The translations under genes and the position numbers were made by a program. The notes below the pieces were generated by a model. That model was not told the DNA's origin. It made no database searches and worked only from the letters and a program-made list of their open reading frames with translations. This document shows, one piece after another, positions 1 through 9,979 of a stretch of DNA of 22,153 nt (position 1 is its first letter; every line of letters begins with the position of its first letter). Source of the DNA: Priapulus caudatus (lineage: Eukaryota; Priapulida; Priapulimorpha; Priapulimorphida; Priapulidae); NCBI RefSeq assembly GCF_000485595.1, contig NW_014577330.1, forward strand, positions 300,002-322,154, given 5' to 3'.

Positions 1-8
1 TCCGATCT
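1..8. other. Possible residual sequencing adapter at scaffold start
   Basis: The first eight bases, TCCGATCT, equal the 3' end of the standard Illumina adapter. The inverted-repeat homology that follows stops exactly at base 9. This suggests the window starts at a scaffold edge with untrimmed adapter. Eight bases is short, so chance is possible. Confidence 0.5.
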
Positions 9-49
9 TGGTTATACACAATCATATGCTCTGGTAACATTAACTACGT

Positions 50-141
50 GTCGTGTTTTGTACCCGATTGTAACCATCATTCTGAGAGTCATTATTGCAG
101 TTTTTATAGATTTCCAAAGGATGGAAGTGAAAAGCAACAAA
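50..141 (+). pseudogene. THAP zinc-finger N-terminal fragment, left palindrome arm
   Basis: The frame reads SCFVPDCNHHSESHYC and then FYRFPKD, which is the start of a THAP domain (C-x4-C, then the F-x-R/x-FP-K-D block). Only the first ~30 residues are present; the second half, including the C-x2-H pair and the AVPTIF motif, is missing because the sequence runs into an A-tract. No ATG is in frame; the nearest in-frame codon upstream is GTG. THAP domains occur in P-element and some other transposases and in their domesticated host relatives, so this is probably a transposase remnant. It is not expected to be functional. Confidence 0.6.
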
Positions 142-235
142 AAAAAAAAAAAAAAATTAACAACAAAAAAATTTAAAAAAAAAAAATTAAATTTTTTTTT
201 AAAAATTTTTTTGTTGTTAATTATTTTTATTTTTT

Positions 236-327
236 TTTGTTGCTTTTCACTTCCATCCTTAGGAAATCTATAAAAACTGCAATAATGACTCTCAGAATGA
301 TGGTTACAATCGGGTACAAAACACGAC
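236..327 (-). pseudogene. THAP zinc-finger N-terminal fragment, right palindrome arm
   Basis: This is the mirror copy of the left-arm fragment, read on the minus strand. It has the same two cysteines spaced C-x4-C and the same FYRFPKD block. The arms differ by very few bases, and both lack an in-frame ATG, so the loss of the start predates the duplication or the arms have been homogenised. It ends in the A/T-rich centre of the palindrome. A real gene is unlikely. Confidence 0.6.
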
Positions 328-422
328 ACGTAGTTAATGTTACCAGAGCATATGATTGTGTAGAACCAGCAGGCTCGTTGTCATGCCACCGTGACGTCAT
401 CACTTCGGTACTCTATTCATAG

Positions 423-460
423 TATCAGGAGTGTATCAAAATTTTGATACACTCCTGATA
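423..460. repeat. Perfect 38-bp palindrome
   Basis: The two 19-base halves meet at AAAA/TTTT (441/442) with no spacer and no mismatch. Each outer end is TATCAGGAGTG reading inward. It resembles two transposon ends joined head to head, or a very small MITE. It lies about 95 bp before the first visible caspase exon. Confidence 0.8.
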
Positions 461-554
461 GTATTAATAATGTATTAATGATGTTATTCGAATGTAATAT
501 TATATAGCCCGTATTATGTACCTGTCATCATTCTCTGCTCCTTGTTGCTCACAG

Positions 555-1424
555 GTTGACCAGAGACCTGACAGACAAGGAGGTGAATGCATTCAAGAAT
601 CAGGTGCGTGCGTACGGACTTCGGGCTGGTGAACTGTCACGCATGCACACCCTGCTTGAGGTACGACGTGTGGACGCACTGCTTATAGTTGATTTATGCA
701 TTAGGGGCTTATAGTTTTTCTCCTTCCTGGCATTTAGGAGGGCCAGTCACTTAGTAAATGTGGTAATCACCATGTTTCTCTGCTGGATGGCTAGTGATAT
801 AGTGCATGGTAGGCCTACTGATATCCGTGGATTTCTGGTGGCTATTATAGCAACAACGTAAAGAGATATATATATATAGGTATCTTTGGCCATTGCAAAA
901 AGTTACAGTCACTACATTACAAAACCCCCATGTAGCATCAGCATGCAAGTGAAACACCATAGTAACTATCGGTTATTTTTTTGTTGAAGGATTAATTATT
1001 TCGAGGTAAGACTTTCACTATGTTAAGTATGTTTAAACACATGTTTGTTCATCAGGTTCATTTATGAAAATAATAACCTATATAGTTTACCCACATCTCT
1101 ACAATGACTTGGCACCAGAAACTACGTGAGTCACAGTACAATCTGACAGTAATCACCTTTCTCTTGACGTAGAAATATCACTGTCTACTGTTAAATGAAA
1201 GTTCTGCTCACCCTACTCGCGCGCTGTGCTGCTCCCGTAGGTCCTGGATGCAATGGAAACAGCTGGCGTGCTTGGCATCAACAAATACGATGTGCTGAAG
1301 CGGATCCTAGCGCACGACATGGAGAAACCGGGCCTGCTTGCCTGCGTACAGGAGACGGAGGCCGACATCCAGGTGGTGCTGCTATCGGCAGGACGCAATG
1401 AGCCGTGGATAGAGCGACAGAAAG
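555..1424 (+). other. Death-effector-like domain of the caspase (two exons)
   Basis: Exon 555-660 gives 35 residues starting LTRDLTDKEV, and exon 1241-1424 continues with 61 residues. The helix pattern (LTDKEV, then a loop, then LLEVLDAMETAGVL, then YDVLKRIL) matches DED helices 2-5. The RxDL motif usual near helix 6 is absent; EKPGLLACV is there instead. This adaptor-recruitment domain would normally bind FADD-like partners. A diverged DED is the best call; another death-fold subfamily is possible. Confidence 0.65.
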
Positions 1425-4400
1425 GTGGGCCAATAAACGTTGCATGACCGCGCTTCTCCACCGGGAGCATGTAGAAAGAAGGAGCCGAACATAGAAGCCT
1501 AGGCCTGAGTTCGAAAATATATCCTCAGGTATGACTCACGATGTGCGACAGCGGCAATTAATGCGCACACACGAATGAGAAAGATCTAGAAACTAGGAAT
1601 TAGGGTCCATGTACAAGTAGTAAACTTCACGAATTTGTTTTTGTCTTTATGAAGTCAACCAAATCTACAAGGTTCTGGTAGCATTTGAACTCGATGGTTT
1701 ATTTTTTATAGTTTTGTTCTTCTTGTTATCGTTAATAGAAGAAATAAGAGATTCACATTTGGGCTCCATTGTTTATATTTAGCCTACATATATCCTGGCT
1801 GTTTGGCAAGCAGAAGTGTGCTGTGGAATGCGTTCATGGAAATATTCTAGTCTTATCTTTTATTATGTGAGATTGTTAATCTGGGAGATGATTATGATTA
1901 TCTTTATCAACAGTGCTGCTGTTAATTGATGAGTCAAGATTAATTATACGAGAATAAAATTGAAAAATTCTAACAAACAATATCCATTATATGTGCTACT
2001 ATATGTAACTACTAATATGTGCATCGGAATGGCTAAAAAAGATGGCTTTTATTTGTTTAAATCATTACGTACCTTTACTTTGAGCTATTCTGTTTGTGTG
2101 GATTGACTTGCCAGTCACTGTTGGTAAGGCTGAGAGGGTCTATGTCCCCCAGGGTACTGCCGGAACGTACCCTCGGTACGGTCCAGTATACCGGAACGTA
2201 CCCTGGTACCAGAGCATATAAATCAACGTGATTTACGGTTCAATAAATCAACGTGATTTATATGCTCTGCTGGTACTATCTAATATGCCGGACCGTACCT
2301 CGCCTACTCCACTAACGAGGCTATAGGGAGTCGCCTACGCCTACTCCCTAACCCTAACCCTAACCCTAACCATATCAGATAGTTACCAGGCAGTACCCTG
2401 GGGACATAGACCCTATGAGCGTTGGTAAGAGCTATCTAACAAAGCTTGCTCATCACGGAGTGGATTTTAAAACATTCTAGTATTTCTGCAATGTTGCAAA
2501 CTCGTAAATATGACTTTACTTAATTTTTAATCAGATGCAGAGGTGCTGCAGGTATTGACTAAGGCAGAGCCAACCACGAGAGACCCAGAGCCCCCGAGTG
2601 GAAAGCTGAATGATTTGAGATGCAACATGCAGGTACTACCGCCACTTCCACAATAAAACTGCCCCGCCATGCCAAAACATATTACAACAATACTGCTGTA
2701 CTTACTGTGTTATTTTAGTATAATATAAGTAAACAAATTGAAGGGACTCTCAACATTATAGAAATTTCAATGATATGTGTGCTTAAAAACTGTTAACGTA
2801 AAAAGTTAAAGATGTTTACGTAATATAATGTAAACCTATATATACTTGTATATGTATACCCACCACACATACAGTCATTTATCTGTGCTACTGTGGTATG
2901 CAGGTAAATAATTCTTATTTATGCTCCACACAGGCAACAACGTCTGCCACAATAGAAAGGGGGATGCAATATCTGCAGGTGGCAAGGAACCGCAATTCGA
3001 ATGCTAATTGCTATCCAAGTGGAAAGGGTTTCCTTCTTATCGTTAACAATTTCACCCAAAAAAGGAAAGGTGAGTCACGCGTGGTGTACTGACGCTGTGA
3101 CTAGAACGTCTGCCATGATTGCTGATTTGTGAATCTCTCCACCGAACCTAACTCCTGAACCCCTTGGCTATTTTTCGGCCAGCTTGGCAGGTAGCCTCTT
3201 GTGTTTTGATGCATCGACATGGCTTGAATCTAGGGCAAATGTTGCCTTCGGCTTAATCCGAAATTTTAGGGCACCACAGAAAATTGGAGAGACACCACAT
3301 CAAGCATTTCCTTCAAAGAGGGTTGGGGTTAGGGGTACGTTATTAAGTCCTGATTCAGGGAATGTGAAGGCTTGTCAAGGCCACCTGCTTGTTAACAACA
3401 CTTTTTATGTTGTAAAAAAAAAGGGATATATGTGCCACATGAGATTTATTGGAAGCAAATGGAGGCACATCATGTAGGGCTGCCATGGTGGTTTATTAAC
3501 GTGGATTTTGAAATTTTGACATTTCAGGAGCATCACAACAATTAAGGGGGCAATCATGGCACTAAACGTTGATGCAGCAGTGAAATTTGAGCCCAGGGAT
3601 CCTTTGTCAGAAACATAATAAATAGTTATGACCGTTATGAATCTAAAATGTTACGACTTTTGCACGACACTTCACTCCAAAAGTGATGACATTTTACGGT
3701 GTACTTTTACGACAAAATTTTGACATTTTTGACTCAAAAGTGTCATAACTACTATTAATTTATGTCTCTGACAACGGGCCCCTGATCTAGTCACCCCAGC
3801 AAACCGTGGACTATTACTATTACCACTGTGTCATGGTAGGATGTGTTTCGTTGGGTAGGCACGCAGAAGGACCAGGAGAATCTGCTGACAATTTTCCGCG
3901 ATACGCTCAACTTTGACGCCGTCGTTAAGGAGAATGTGACCAGGGACCAGCTGATGAATGCTCTGATTTCTGTACAGGTACTTAATAAGGCCTACTACTT
4001 ATAATACCTAATGCGGATGAGCACATGAACGTGGCCATATTATGCACTTGTGAGTGGAATCATGAAACTTTGTACACTATTCGAGTTCCAGAGGATTCTC
4101 TGATGTAGTGCCAATGTAGCAGTGCCAACTGGTGGCGTACACCACTCTCTGGCGATTGAGCGGATATTGCACTGTACTCTTAGAGGTTTGGCCATAAATA
4201 CGATAATATATACCACCCCATTCCTCCCCCATCTGAAACCAGCCCCCTTTTTAAACAATCCGTAAAGGTAGGTGGTATCTCTTGCCACTTAAAACATCCT
4301 TGAATGCTGCTTGGACGTACTAGTTAGATGGGTTCTTAGTGGGTATAATTAGCAAAAACCGAGGAACAAGCCAACCAGCACTGCGTGCTTTAAGCTTGCA

Positions 4401-6419
4401 CGCACAGATTGGTGGATAGTAGACTGAGTCATGTTGACAATGTTCCCGGCAGATTCATGAGTGGTTCGATCCAGGTTATGTCACATTTAACATGATGTGG
4501 TTTAACTGGTGGGCTCTCAATGATTTACAAAGAAATATTTTAAGATTTTACTACCGATACTAATGACCAAGTCTTATGCAATACCAGTATCATAGAATTG
4601 TAGTTTTCGATACTTTTATATGTTCAGTGGATTTTCCATCTTCGTCTAGTGGGCGGTCATGATGTAATATTATAGATGGAATGTTAGCCCGAGAGATAGC
4701 ATGTTGTATAACGTCTACAAATCTGGTGTGAATGTGCCTCTCTTAGAAACTGCTATTCACGGGAGTGATGCGAAACAACGAGCTGTGCCACTACTCGTCT
4801 TTTTTCCTGGCCATCATGAGCCATGGATCCCAGGCAGGGATCAAGACCATGGACGGCCACTTTGTCTCCGTTGCGGACATCGTGTGCCACTTCAAAGCTG
4901 ACAGGCTGTCCACCATGGCAGGTGAGGGTCGACTAGCCATCACCAGGCAGTCACTAGACTCACAGGCATTGGAACTCTCCAAGTCTCTATGATATATTAG
5001 GTGTGTGACTGGTAGCAACTGCGACTCGGTTATAGGCAAAATTTTTAGTGGAGCACATATGTCTGAATATGTCTGAATATCACGAGTGACAAGCCATCGA
5101 GTGCAACTGCCTGAAACTTGATGTAATACGAATGACTATTCAACAATGAGACTTTGTTGATCGCAATTGTAGAAATAATATCGTGTCTGCAGCCAGTTGT
5201 TTCCAATCACAAGAGTGTAGGACATGTTTCAGTTTTCAGCTACAGGGATTTCTTATAGTTGCCATCGAACACAGTCATTTTACGCAGTCAACAAAAACTG
5301 GCGTGTGTGATTGTGCATTCAGAGTTGCTGCTGGTCACACACCTGATGTACGCAAAGTTTTAGTGAAGCATCCCAGCTGATGCCACAACGAGTCGATATT
5401 ATAGTACCATGATGTGCCGACAAAGGTTCGGAAAGCTACTTTTGCAATCTTTGGCAGGAAAACCAAAGGTTTTGCTAGTGCAGGCCTGCAGGGGACCACT
5501 AAACCAATGTGGCGTCGAAATTCAGAGCGATGACAGAGAGGAGGAAGATGCACAGCAGTCTGTTGCCATGACACCCGTGGATGCAGATGTCCTTATTGCT
5601 TACTCTACAACAGAGGGTAGGTAGGGCACAAGTGAGCGATTTGCGTGATTAACCCAGTAAAAAGACGGCTGTACTCCTTGCATCGTCCAGATAAACTAAT
5701 TCCTTGATTGCACTTTTATTAAGATGAAAAATTAATGAGTTTAAGAGACTGCATTGATTTCAATTGTTGAATTTTACAGAGGCGTGATAAGCAACACACC
5801 GGTGTACGTATGTATTGTCACGTTAGAAAGAATGCTATATGTGACACTCTTCGCGCTAATGATCAGTGTAACGAAAAACTGCTCTACTGTTTCCTATAGG
5901 ATACCGGTCGTGGAGACGAGAGGAGAAAGGCTCGTGGTTCATACACCACGTTACTCAAACGCTGCAGCATTGCTACGTGACAGAGCATCTCCTGGACATG
6001 CTGACCATGGTCAATCAACAGGTGTGATTGCGCACCTCTCTACCTTGAGAATGATATAGGGAAATGTGAATACTGTGAACACTAATAGATTTGTTAAACA
6101 TAAATAGCTGCCATAACAAAAAATGTGTGTGGTGGAGGCCGGGAGTGACTCTACGGGAGGCCTCTACGGGAGGCCATTGCATAGCCCCATCTGGGTTCAA
6201 TGATCTTATCACTTGCTGTGCTTGAGCGATAAAGGTAGTGATGTACGAAACGAAACAGAAATAGATCTCCAAATATGTTCACGATCAGTTTCGATTTGTC
6301 TATTTCAGGTGGCAGAAGAGCAAACAGTTGCATCTGAGGTTGTGCCTGAAGGAGTGAAGCAGATGCCATGTCTAGTTTCAACTCTGACTAAAAAAATATA
6401 TCTTGGAGAAATAAATTAA
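555..6419 (+). CDS. DED-like caspase (cysteine-aspartate protease), 5' end missing, nine exons
   Basis: Exons: 555-660, 1241-1424, 2535-2632, 2934-3069, 3859-3977, 4747-4921, 5458-5616, 5900-6021, 6309-6419 (TAA stop 6417-6419). All junctions are GT/AG and phases agree; ~402 residues are visible. Residues 1-75 form a death-effector-like fold (LTDKEV; LEVLDAMETAGVLG) lacking its first helix, which must sit upstream of the window. A linker follows, then the caspase domain from about residue 155: FLLIVNN, KGTQKDQENL, catalytic His in MSHG (4822-4824), catalytic Cys in QACRG (5487-5489), acidic linker (SDDREEED), small-subunit start near VDADVLIAYST, GYRSWR, GSWF and a C-terminal KQMPC-x4-TKK block. 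Caspases cleave after aspartate in the cytosol and drive apoptosis or inflammation. A DED points to an initiator type (caspase-8/10-like), but orthology is not settled. The first exon enters in phase 2, so at least one upstream exon exists. No inactivating change is visible. Confidence 0.93.
2120..2429. mobile_element. 292-bp inverted-repeat element with 9-bp target duplication (MULE-like MITE)
   Basis: The element spans 2129-2420 and is flanked by the exact 9-bp repeat GTTGGTAAG (2120-2128 and 2421-2429). Its ends are inverted repeats starting GCT(G/C)A, followed by AGGGTCTATGTCCCC and AGGGTACTGCC. Inside are several GGTACC-type repeats, an internal hairpin at ~2206-2269 with AGAGCATATAAATCA arms, and about four CCCTAA telomere units (2346-2371). 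A 9-bp duplication is typical of Mutator-like elements. It has no coding capacity. It sits in the caspase intron 1425-2534. Confidence 0.85.
2346..2371. repeat. Interstitial telomeric repeat (CCCTAA)4
   Basis: Four tandem CCCTAA units lie inside the 9-bp-duplication element, so they were probably carried in by it. Confidence 0.85.
3594..3784. mobile_element. 191-bp terminal-inverted-repeat MITE in caspase intron
   Basis: The left end CAGGGATCCTTTGTCAGA and the right end read in reverse (CAGGGGCCCGTTGTCAGA) match with few changes. The homology continues through ACATAATAAATAGTTATGAC, with a small gap. The centre contains degenerate TTTTACGAC/TTTTGACAT repeats. CAGGG ends are common in hAT elements, but I see no clear 8-bp duplication. 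It lies 75 bp before the exon starting at 3859. Confidence 0.65.
5069..5090 (+). repeat. Short tandem duplication (11 bp x 2)
   Basis: The unit ATGTCTGAATA repeats twice in the intron between the two caspase catalytic exons. It has no evident function. Confidence 0.6.
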
Positions 6420-6566
6420 AAATTGTGGGAGATAACGAATTTCCAAACACAGATGACATGGTGTAGCAGCATTGATGTAACACAGGCTGGTGCAGCTTTA
6501 ACTACCCTACACAATGTCACTCACTAGAGAAAAAGAGTTTATTACAATAGTGATAGTTGCAGACAA

Positions 6567-6572
6567 ATTAAA
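6567..6572 (+). terminator. Candidate caspase poly(A) signal (ATTAAA)
   Basis: ATTAAA about 150 bp after the stop codon is followed by a U/GU-rich stretch (TTCTCTTCTGTTTGAGG), the layout of a cleavage/polyadenylation site. An AATAAA at 6410-6415 overlaps the stop codon and is a weaker candidate. Confidence 0.35.
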
Positions 6573-8265
6573 AGATATAACAAGAAATATTTTCTCTTCT
6601 GTTTGAGGATGCATGTTTTTGCTATGATTCTAAATTATGGAAATCACTATATTATGGTTGGGTTACTAAATTAAGTATTATTATTTTATTTATTTTATAT
6701 ATATTTTGTATGTATTCATGTTATTTAATATTATGACAGCAGCATCAGTAATACGTCTCAAGCCATTTGTATAGAATATTTTCTATTCCACATGCATGAA
6801 CTGTCAAATATAATATTATCATCAAGCATTTAAATACTTTGCCTAGTCCTGTTATTGTTAAATTAATAATTCTAATTATCGGCTGCACTAAATATTCGAC
6901 ATGACTATGGTAAAATATAAGGGAACAGAAACTGCCACAAATATTTACCTTTAAAGCTATCTTCATAACGATTTTACATACATTCGAACATAATAATGGT
7001 TTCAAAAACATTGGGTGATATCAGGAGCTGTGCAATTTATGAGCAGCTGACGATATAACGAGTTATTAACGAAATGCTACTCGCTGTAGCAGGGGTGACT
7101 AGTATAATCAAAAAAGATCAGTAAGTGCTTCAGTGTTTGACATTAGCAACTTGCATATTTGAGACTATATAATGGGTTGTCACCCATTCTAATTAATATT
7201 TCAGATCTTGTATTGTAAGCTGAAACATTTCTCATCTCGGTGATTATATGGCAAAAATTAAAATCATTGTCTATGCACAGACACAACAAAGGCAGTGCAA
7301 AGGTGTCCACCTAGTACCTAGTTTGATCTTGTTTTCAATTGGCTTTATATTTTCCCTAACTTTAAATTTCCCCTTTCTTCTCTTTCCTTATAAAATACAA
7401 CGACCATTCTATTTTTGGAAATTCCACACCACAAGTAATAGCCCAGAATAGCAGTCAAGAGACTATGTAGATGGTTCCCTGACCTGGCATTTTTCCAGAA
7501 TTTGCTGACCCCTGGACTAAAAATATATTCACTGGTTTGCAGGCGAGTAGCCACTGTGCAACGTTATGATATGACTGAGTGAGCCAGTATTCTAGTCAGG
7601 AAATATACCCTGATCATTCCAATCCCAATAAATACAACCACTTGAGTTCACTAAGCTATATGCTATATTGTGCCTATGCCAGGTCATGGGCGGATCCAGA
7701 GGAGTTGGGGGGGGGGGGTCCAGGGGGTCTGGACCCCCCTTTTTTACCCCAAAAAAGGGAAAAAATGTAAAACACATAAAAGATAATTTTCTGCTTAAAA
7801 ATTTGGAATTCCATCTTGCATTCTAGACATCAAAATTACTGCTCAGATGCTCTCAGAATGCACCAATTTTTTTAAATTTTCTTGGCAGAGGTCCCCCTGG
7901 GCCCTAAGTCCCATCCCCCCTAAGTGGCAACGTGCCTTAGACATTCCAATTTTCGTATTTCAACAAATGCCAACACAATTCTTGCCAATACAACCCCCGG
8001 AGGAACAATGTATGAGGAACAACATGATCGATAAGACTTTCACTCGGCAAATGACGGTTGGCAACCCACAATTTGTGGAGAGCACACTCTATATACACCT
8101 AGCCCGACCAGGCTGTGCGACGGATTGTCTATACATACTAACCCTAGCAATACCGTTTCTTGGAGCTAATATACACCCAATGTGACAGCTTGAACACACT
8201 TCACATATGATATCTATATCTTGTTCTTGATCCCTTCTATTGTCACTTTCCTACTAGTACAGTCC
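6573..8265. other. Convergent intergenic region between caspase and HDHD3
   Basis: This stretch of about 1.7 kb separates two convergent genes. It is AT-rich up to about 7680, with no gene I recognise. The open frame 7847-8185 has no recognisable domain and overlaps repeat-like sequence. A repeat block with a G-tract lies at 7685-7900. Confidence 0.6.
7685..7900 (+). repeat. Interspersed-repeat-like block with G-tract hairpin
   Basis: It begins GGGCGGATCCAGAGG and a 12-base G run, followed by a GTCCAG/CTGGAC hairpin (about 7719-7735), C and T runs, then AAAATTTGGAATTCC and AATGCACCAATTTTTTT. The GGGCGGATCCAG opening is a type often seen at transposon ends in invertebrate genomes (from memory, not searched). 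The right boundary is uncertain. Confidence 0.4.
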
Positions 8266-9057
8266 TCAATGATGCTGAAAATGGGAGAGAGGTGGACTAG
8301 TGGCGCCCTCTTCATCAAATCCTCGCGTGTATCTAAGCAGATGCCCCTCAACTTCCAAGATGTCCGAGTAGACGTCGCGTTTGTCTACGTCGTGCAGAAC
8401 CTCGGTCGTGCTCTTGATCGACTGGTTGATCAGGTAGGCATGCATGCCTGCGCGCTTCGCCGCGTGGTAGTCGAGGTACGGGTTGTCGCCTATGTGTGCC
8501 GCCTCGTGGGGTGCGACCCCAGCCTTCTCCAGCGCCATGCGGAAGATGGAGGAGTGCGGCTTGCAGACGCCGGCTTCCCGCGAGGCGATGACGAAATTGA
8601 AGTACTGAGCGAGATTGAGCGTCGCTAGCAGCGAGTGTATGCGCTCGTCGTAGTTCGAGATGACGCCGAGCTTCAGGCCGGCCTTTCTGAGGTTCGAGAG
8701 GACGCGGCCGGAATTTGGCAAGACACGCGCAGCCTCGTTCCCGTCCTTGTAGCTGGTGTACAGCGCGTCTGTTATGGACTTGAGCGTCTCCTGGTCGCCT
8801 CTGTAGCCGGCGTCGTGAAACGTGCGATTCACCAAGGCGTCCCACCACTCTTTGCTCGTCATCCCGTTGCTGACACCATAGTTTGGGAATTCCTGCCAGT
8901 GTGCGGACCAGTTCTTGTTGAAGGAATATTGAAGCTTGTCGCCATTGGCATCCACTCCAAAAAGCCGAGCTTTGTTGGCATAATAGTGTCCAACTGGAAC
9001 CCTCCACCTGATAATCGTGTTAGTTATATCAACTGTGACTAGCTTCAGGTGTCCCAT
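8266..9057 (-). CDS. HDHD3: HDHD3-type haloacid dehalogenase-like hydrolase
   Basis: This is a complete intronless frame of 263 aa. The ATG at 9055-9057 is in a good context (A at -3, G at +4) and the stop is TGA at 8266-8268. It matches HDHD3 in length and signature blocks: FPNYG and GMTSKEWW in the cap region (57-72), motif II VISNYD (Ser134), motif III Lys166 in CKPH, and motif IV IGDNPYLDY (Asp191, Asp196). The nucleophile Asp10 is present in VTVDITNT, but the +2 position that normally holds the acid/base Asp is Thr12. From memory, vertebrate HDHD3 (DVKDT) also lacks Asp there, so this looks like a family trait. The substrate of HDHD3 is not established; a magnesium-dependent phosphatase-type fold is expected. 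The gene converges on the caspase. Confidence 0.93.
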   Translation of the reverse strand: MGHLKLVTVDITNTIIRWRVPVGHYYANKARLFGVDANGDKLQYSFNKNWSAHWQEFPNYGVSNGMTSKEWWDALVNRTFHDAGYRGDQETLKSITDALYTSYKDGNEAARVLPNSGRVLSNLRKAGLKLGVISNYDERIHSLLATLNLAQYFNFVIASREAGVCKPHSSIFRMALEKAGVAPHEAAHIGDNPYLDYHAAKRAGMHAYLINQSIKSTTEVLHDVDKRDVYSDILEVEGHLLRYTRGFDEEGATSPPLSHFQHH

Positions 9058-9360
9058 TTTAATACACTGGCCGAGATGACAATCTCCCGGCTGTAATCCT
9101 GTACTGTAGCCTGTGTAGTGTGTGTGTAGGCTGTAGGCTAGCCTGTATTACTAGTAGTAGTACTACTAAAGTAAAGTACTATACTATTACTAGGTAATAT
9201 TTTACGGGAATCCTGAGCGACAGATGTTGTTATCTATGCTTCCCGTAGTCAGATAGATTAATAAGACATCTCTGATCTTATGCAAATGCTTCTTTAACCT
9301 AGTATTAGTACTTCACTACCTTTCCTCCTTTGAAGTTTTCTTTCACTTTTATTTGCAGCG
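9058..9360 (-). promoter_or_regulatory. 5' flank / probable promoter region of HDHD3
   Basis: The stretch upstream of the HDHD3 start has no coding signal. It contains a short AGTAGTACTACT palindrome (about 9160) and an ACGGGAA/TTCCCGT hairpin (about 9204-9246). No TATA box or other promoter element can be assigned with confidence. Confidence 0.3.
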
Positions 9361-9979
9361 AGGTGGCGCTACATCCAAATAATCACGACAGACGTCATGG
9401 GGACTTGGGGTCATCGGGGTCATGACTCATGGATCATCATGGGCTCTGTTGATAGTGACAAACGAAAACAAAATTTACACATTTTGATTACCCACTAACT
9501 AATAAATTTTACTTGTTATTATGTTGTCAAATTAGTAAAAGTTAGGTTAAAAATAAAACCCACCGATTTCTTTATTTTTAAAACGCATACTTCGTCTCAG
9601 ATGGCAGCACTTGCCAATCTCTGCCATGTAATGAATTTACTGTGTTAATCCGGATTTGACGTACGTATGTAGGCGTTTCATATTTTATGAATTTAATAAC
9701 TTTACCGTAATTCGCGAGCTATATAAGTACAGTTAACTTATATCATTTAACTAGAATTACATCCACATAGAAACCTCTCATAAACTTAGAAGTTGTATTT
9801 GTCTGTAGGAATGTAAGTGTAAATCATAAGTGTAAACACGTTTCAGTAAAAATAAGGCAGTGTCTAAACGACCGGATCCGGTTTCGGAGTCCTGAAAACT
9901 AAACAACCGGCTCTCTTCTCTGATTGGTCAGTTTCCGAACATAACAGGACAAAATTAAATATAATACTAATAGTAATAG
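9361..9979. other. Non-coding spacer left of the telomere-motif foldback
   Basis: No gene is recognised. A TTTTATTTGCAG acceptor-like string precedes 9361, and a CTGATTGGTCAG segment (9919-9930) holds a CCAAT-type motif. Nothing else is supported. Confidence 0.4.

Larger units (their letters stand above)
9..368. repeat. 360-bp near-perfect spacerless palindrome (arms 9-188 and 189-368)
   Basis: Bases x and 377-x are complementary along both arms without indels. I see only scattered mismatches, for example 14/363, 116/261 and a few in the A-tract. There is no spacer; the centre at 188/189 lies in an A/T-rich run. Each arm carries the same THAP-like coding fragment, so the structure is an inverted duplication of the 5' part of a THAP-domain gene. 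Left-arm homology ends where the adapter-like bases begin, so the true palindrome may be longer. It could be a foldback transposon or partly an assembly or library artefact. Confidence 0.85.

Noticed and set aside
3184-3477. 97-residue plus-strand frame
   Set aside because: It lies inside the caspase intron 3070-3858, has no recognisable domain, and the exons on either side join in phase without it.
3859-3866. Alternative acceptor CACGCAG for the caspase exon at 3859
   Set aside because: It would shift the frame; the acceptor ending at 3858 preserves phase and yields the conserved GTQKDQENL block.
7847-8185. 112-residue plus-strand frame
   Set aside because: It begins in repeat-like sequence and shows no conserved motif.
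8221-9042. Open frames on the plus strand (8221-8628, 8635-9042) and a second minus frame (8348-9007)
   Set aside because: They are shadows of HDHD3 in GC-rich coding sequence; none has a recognisable domain.
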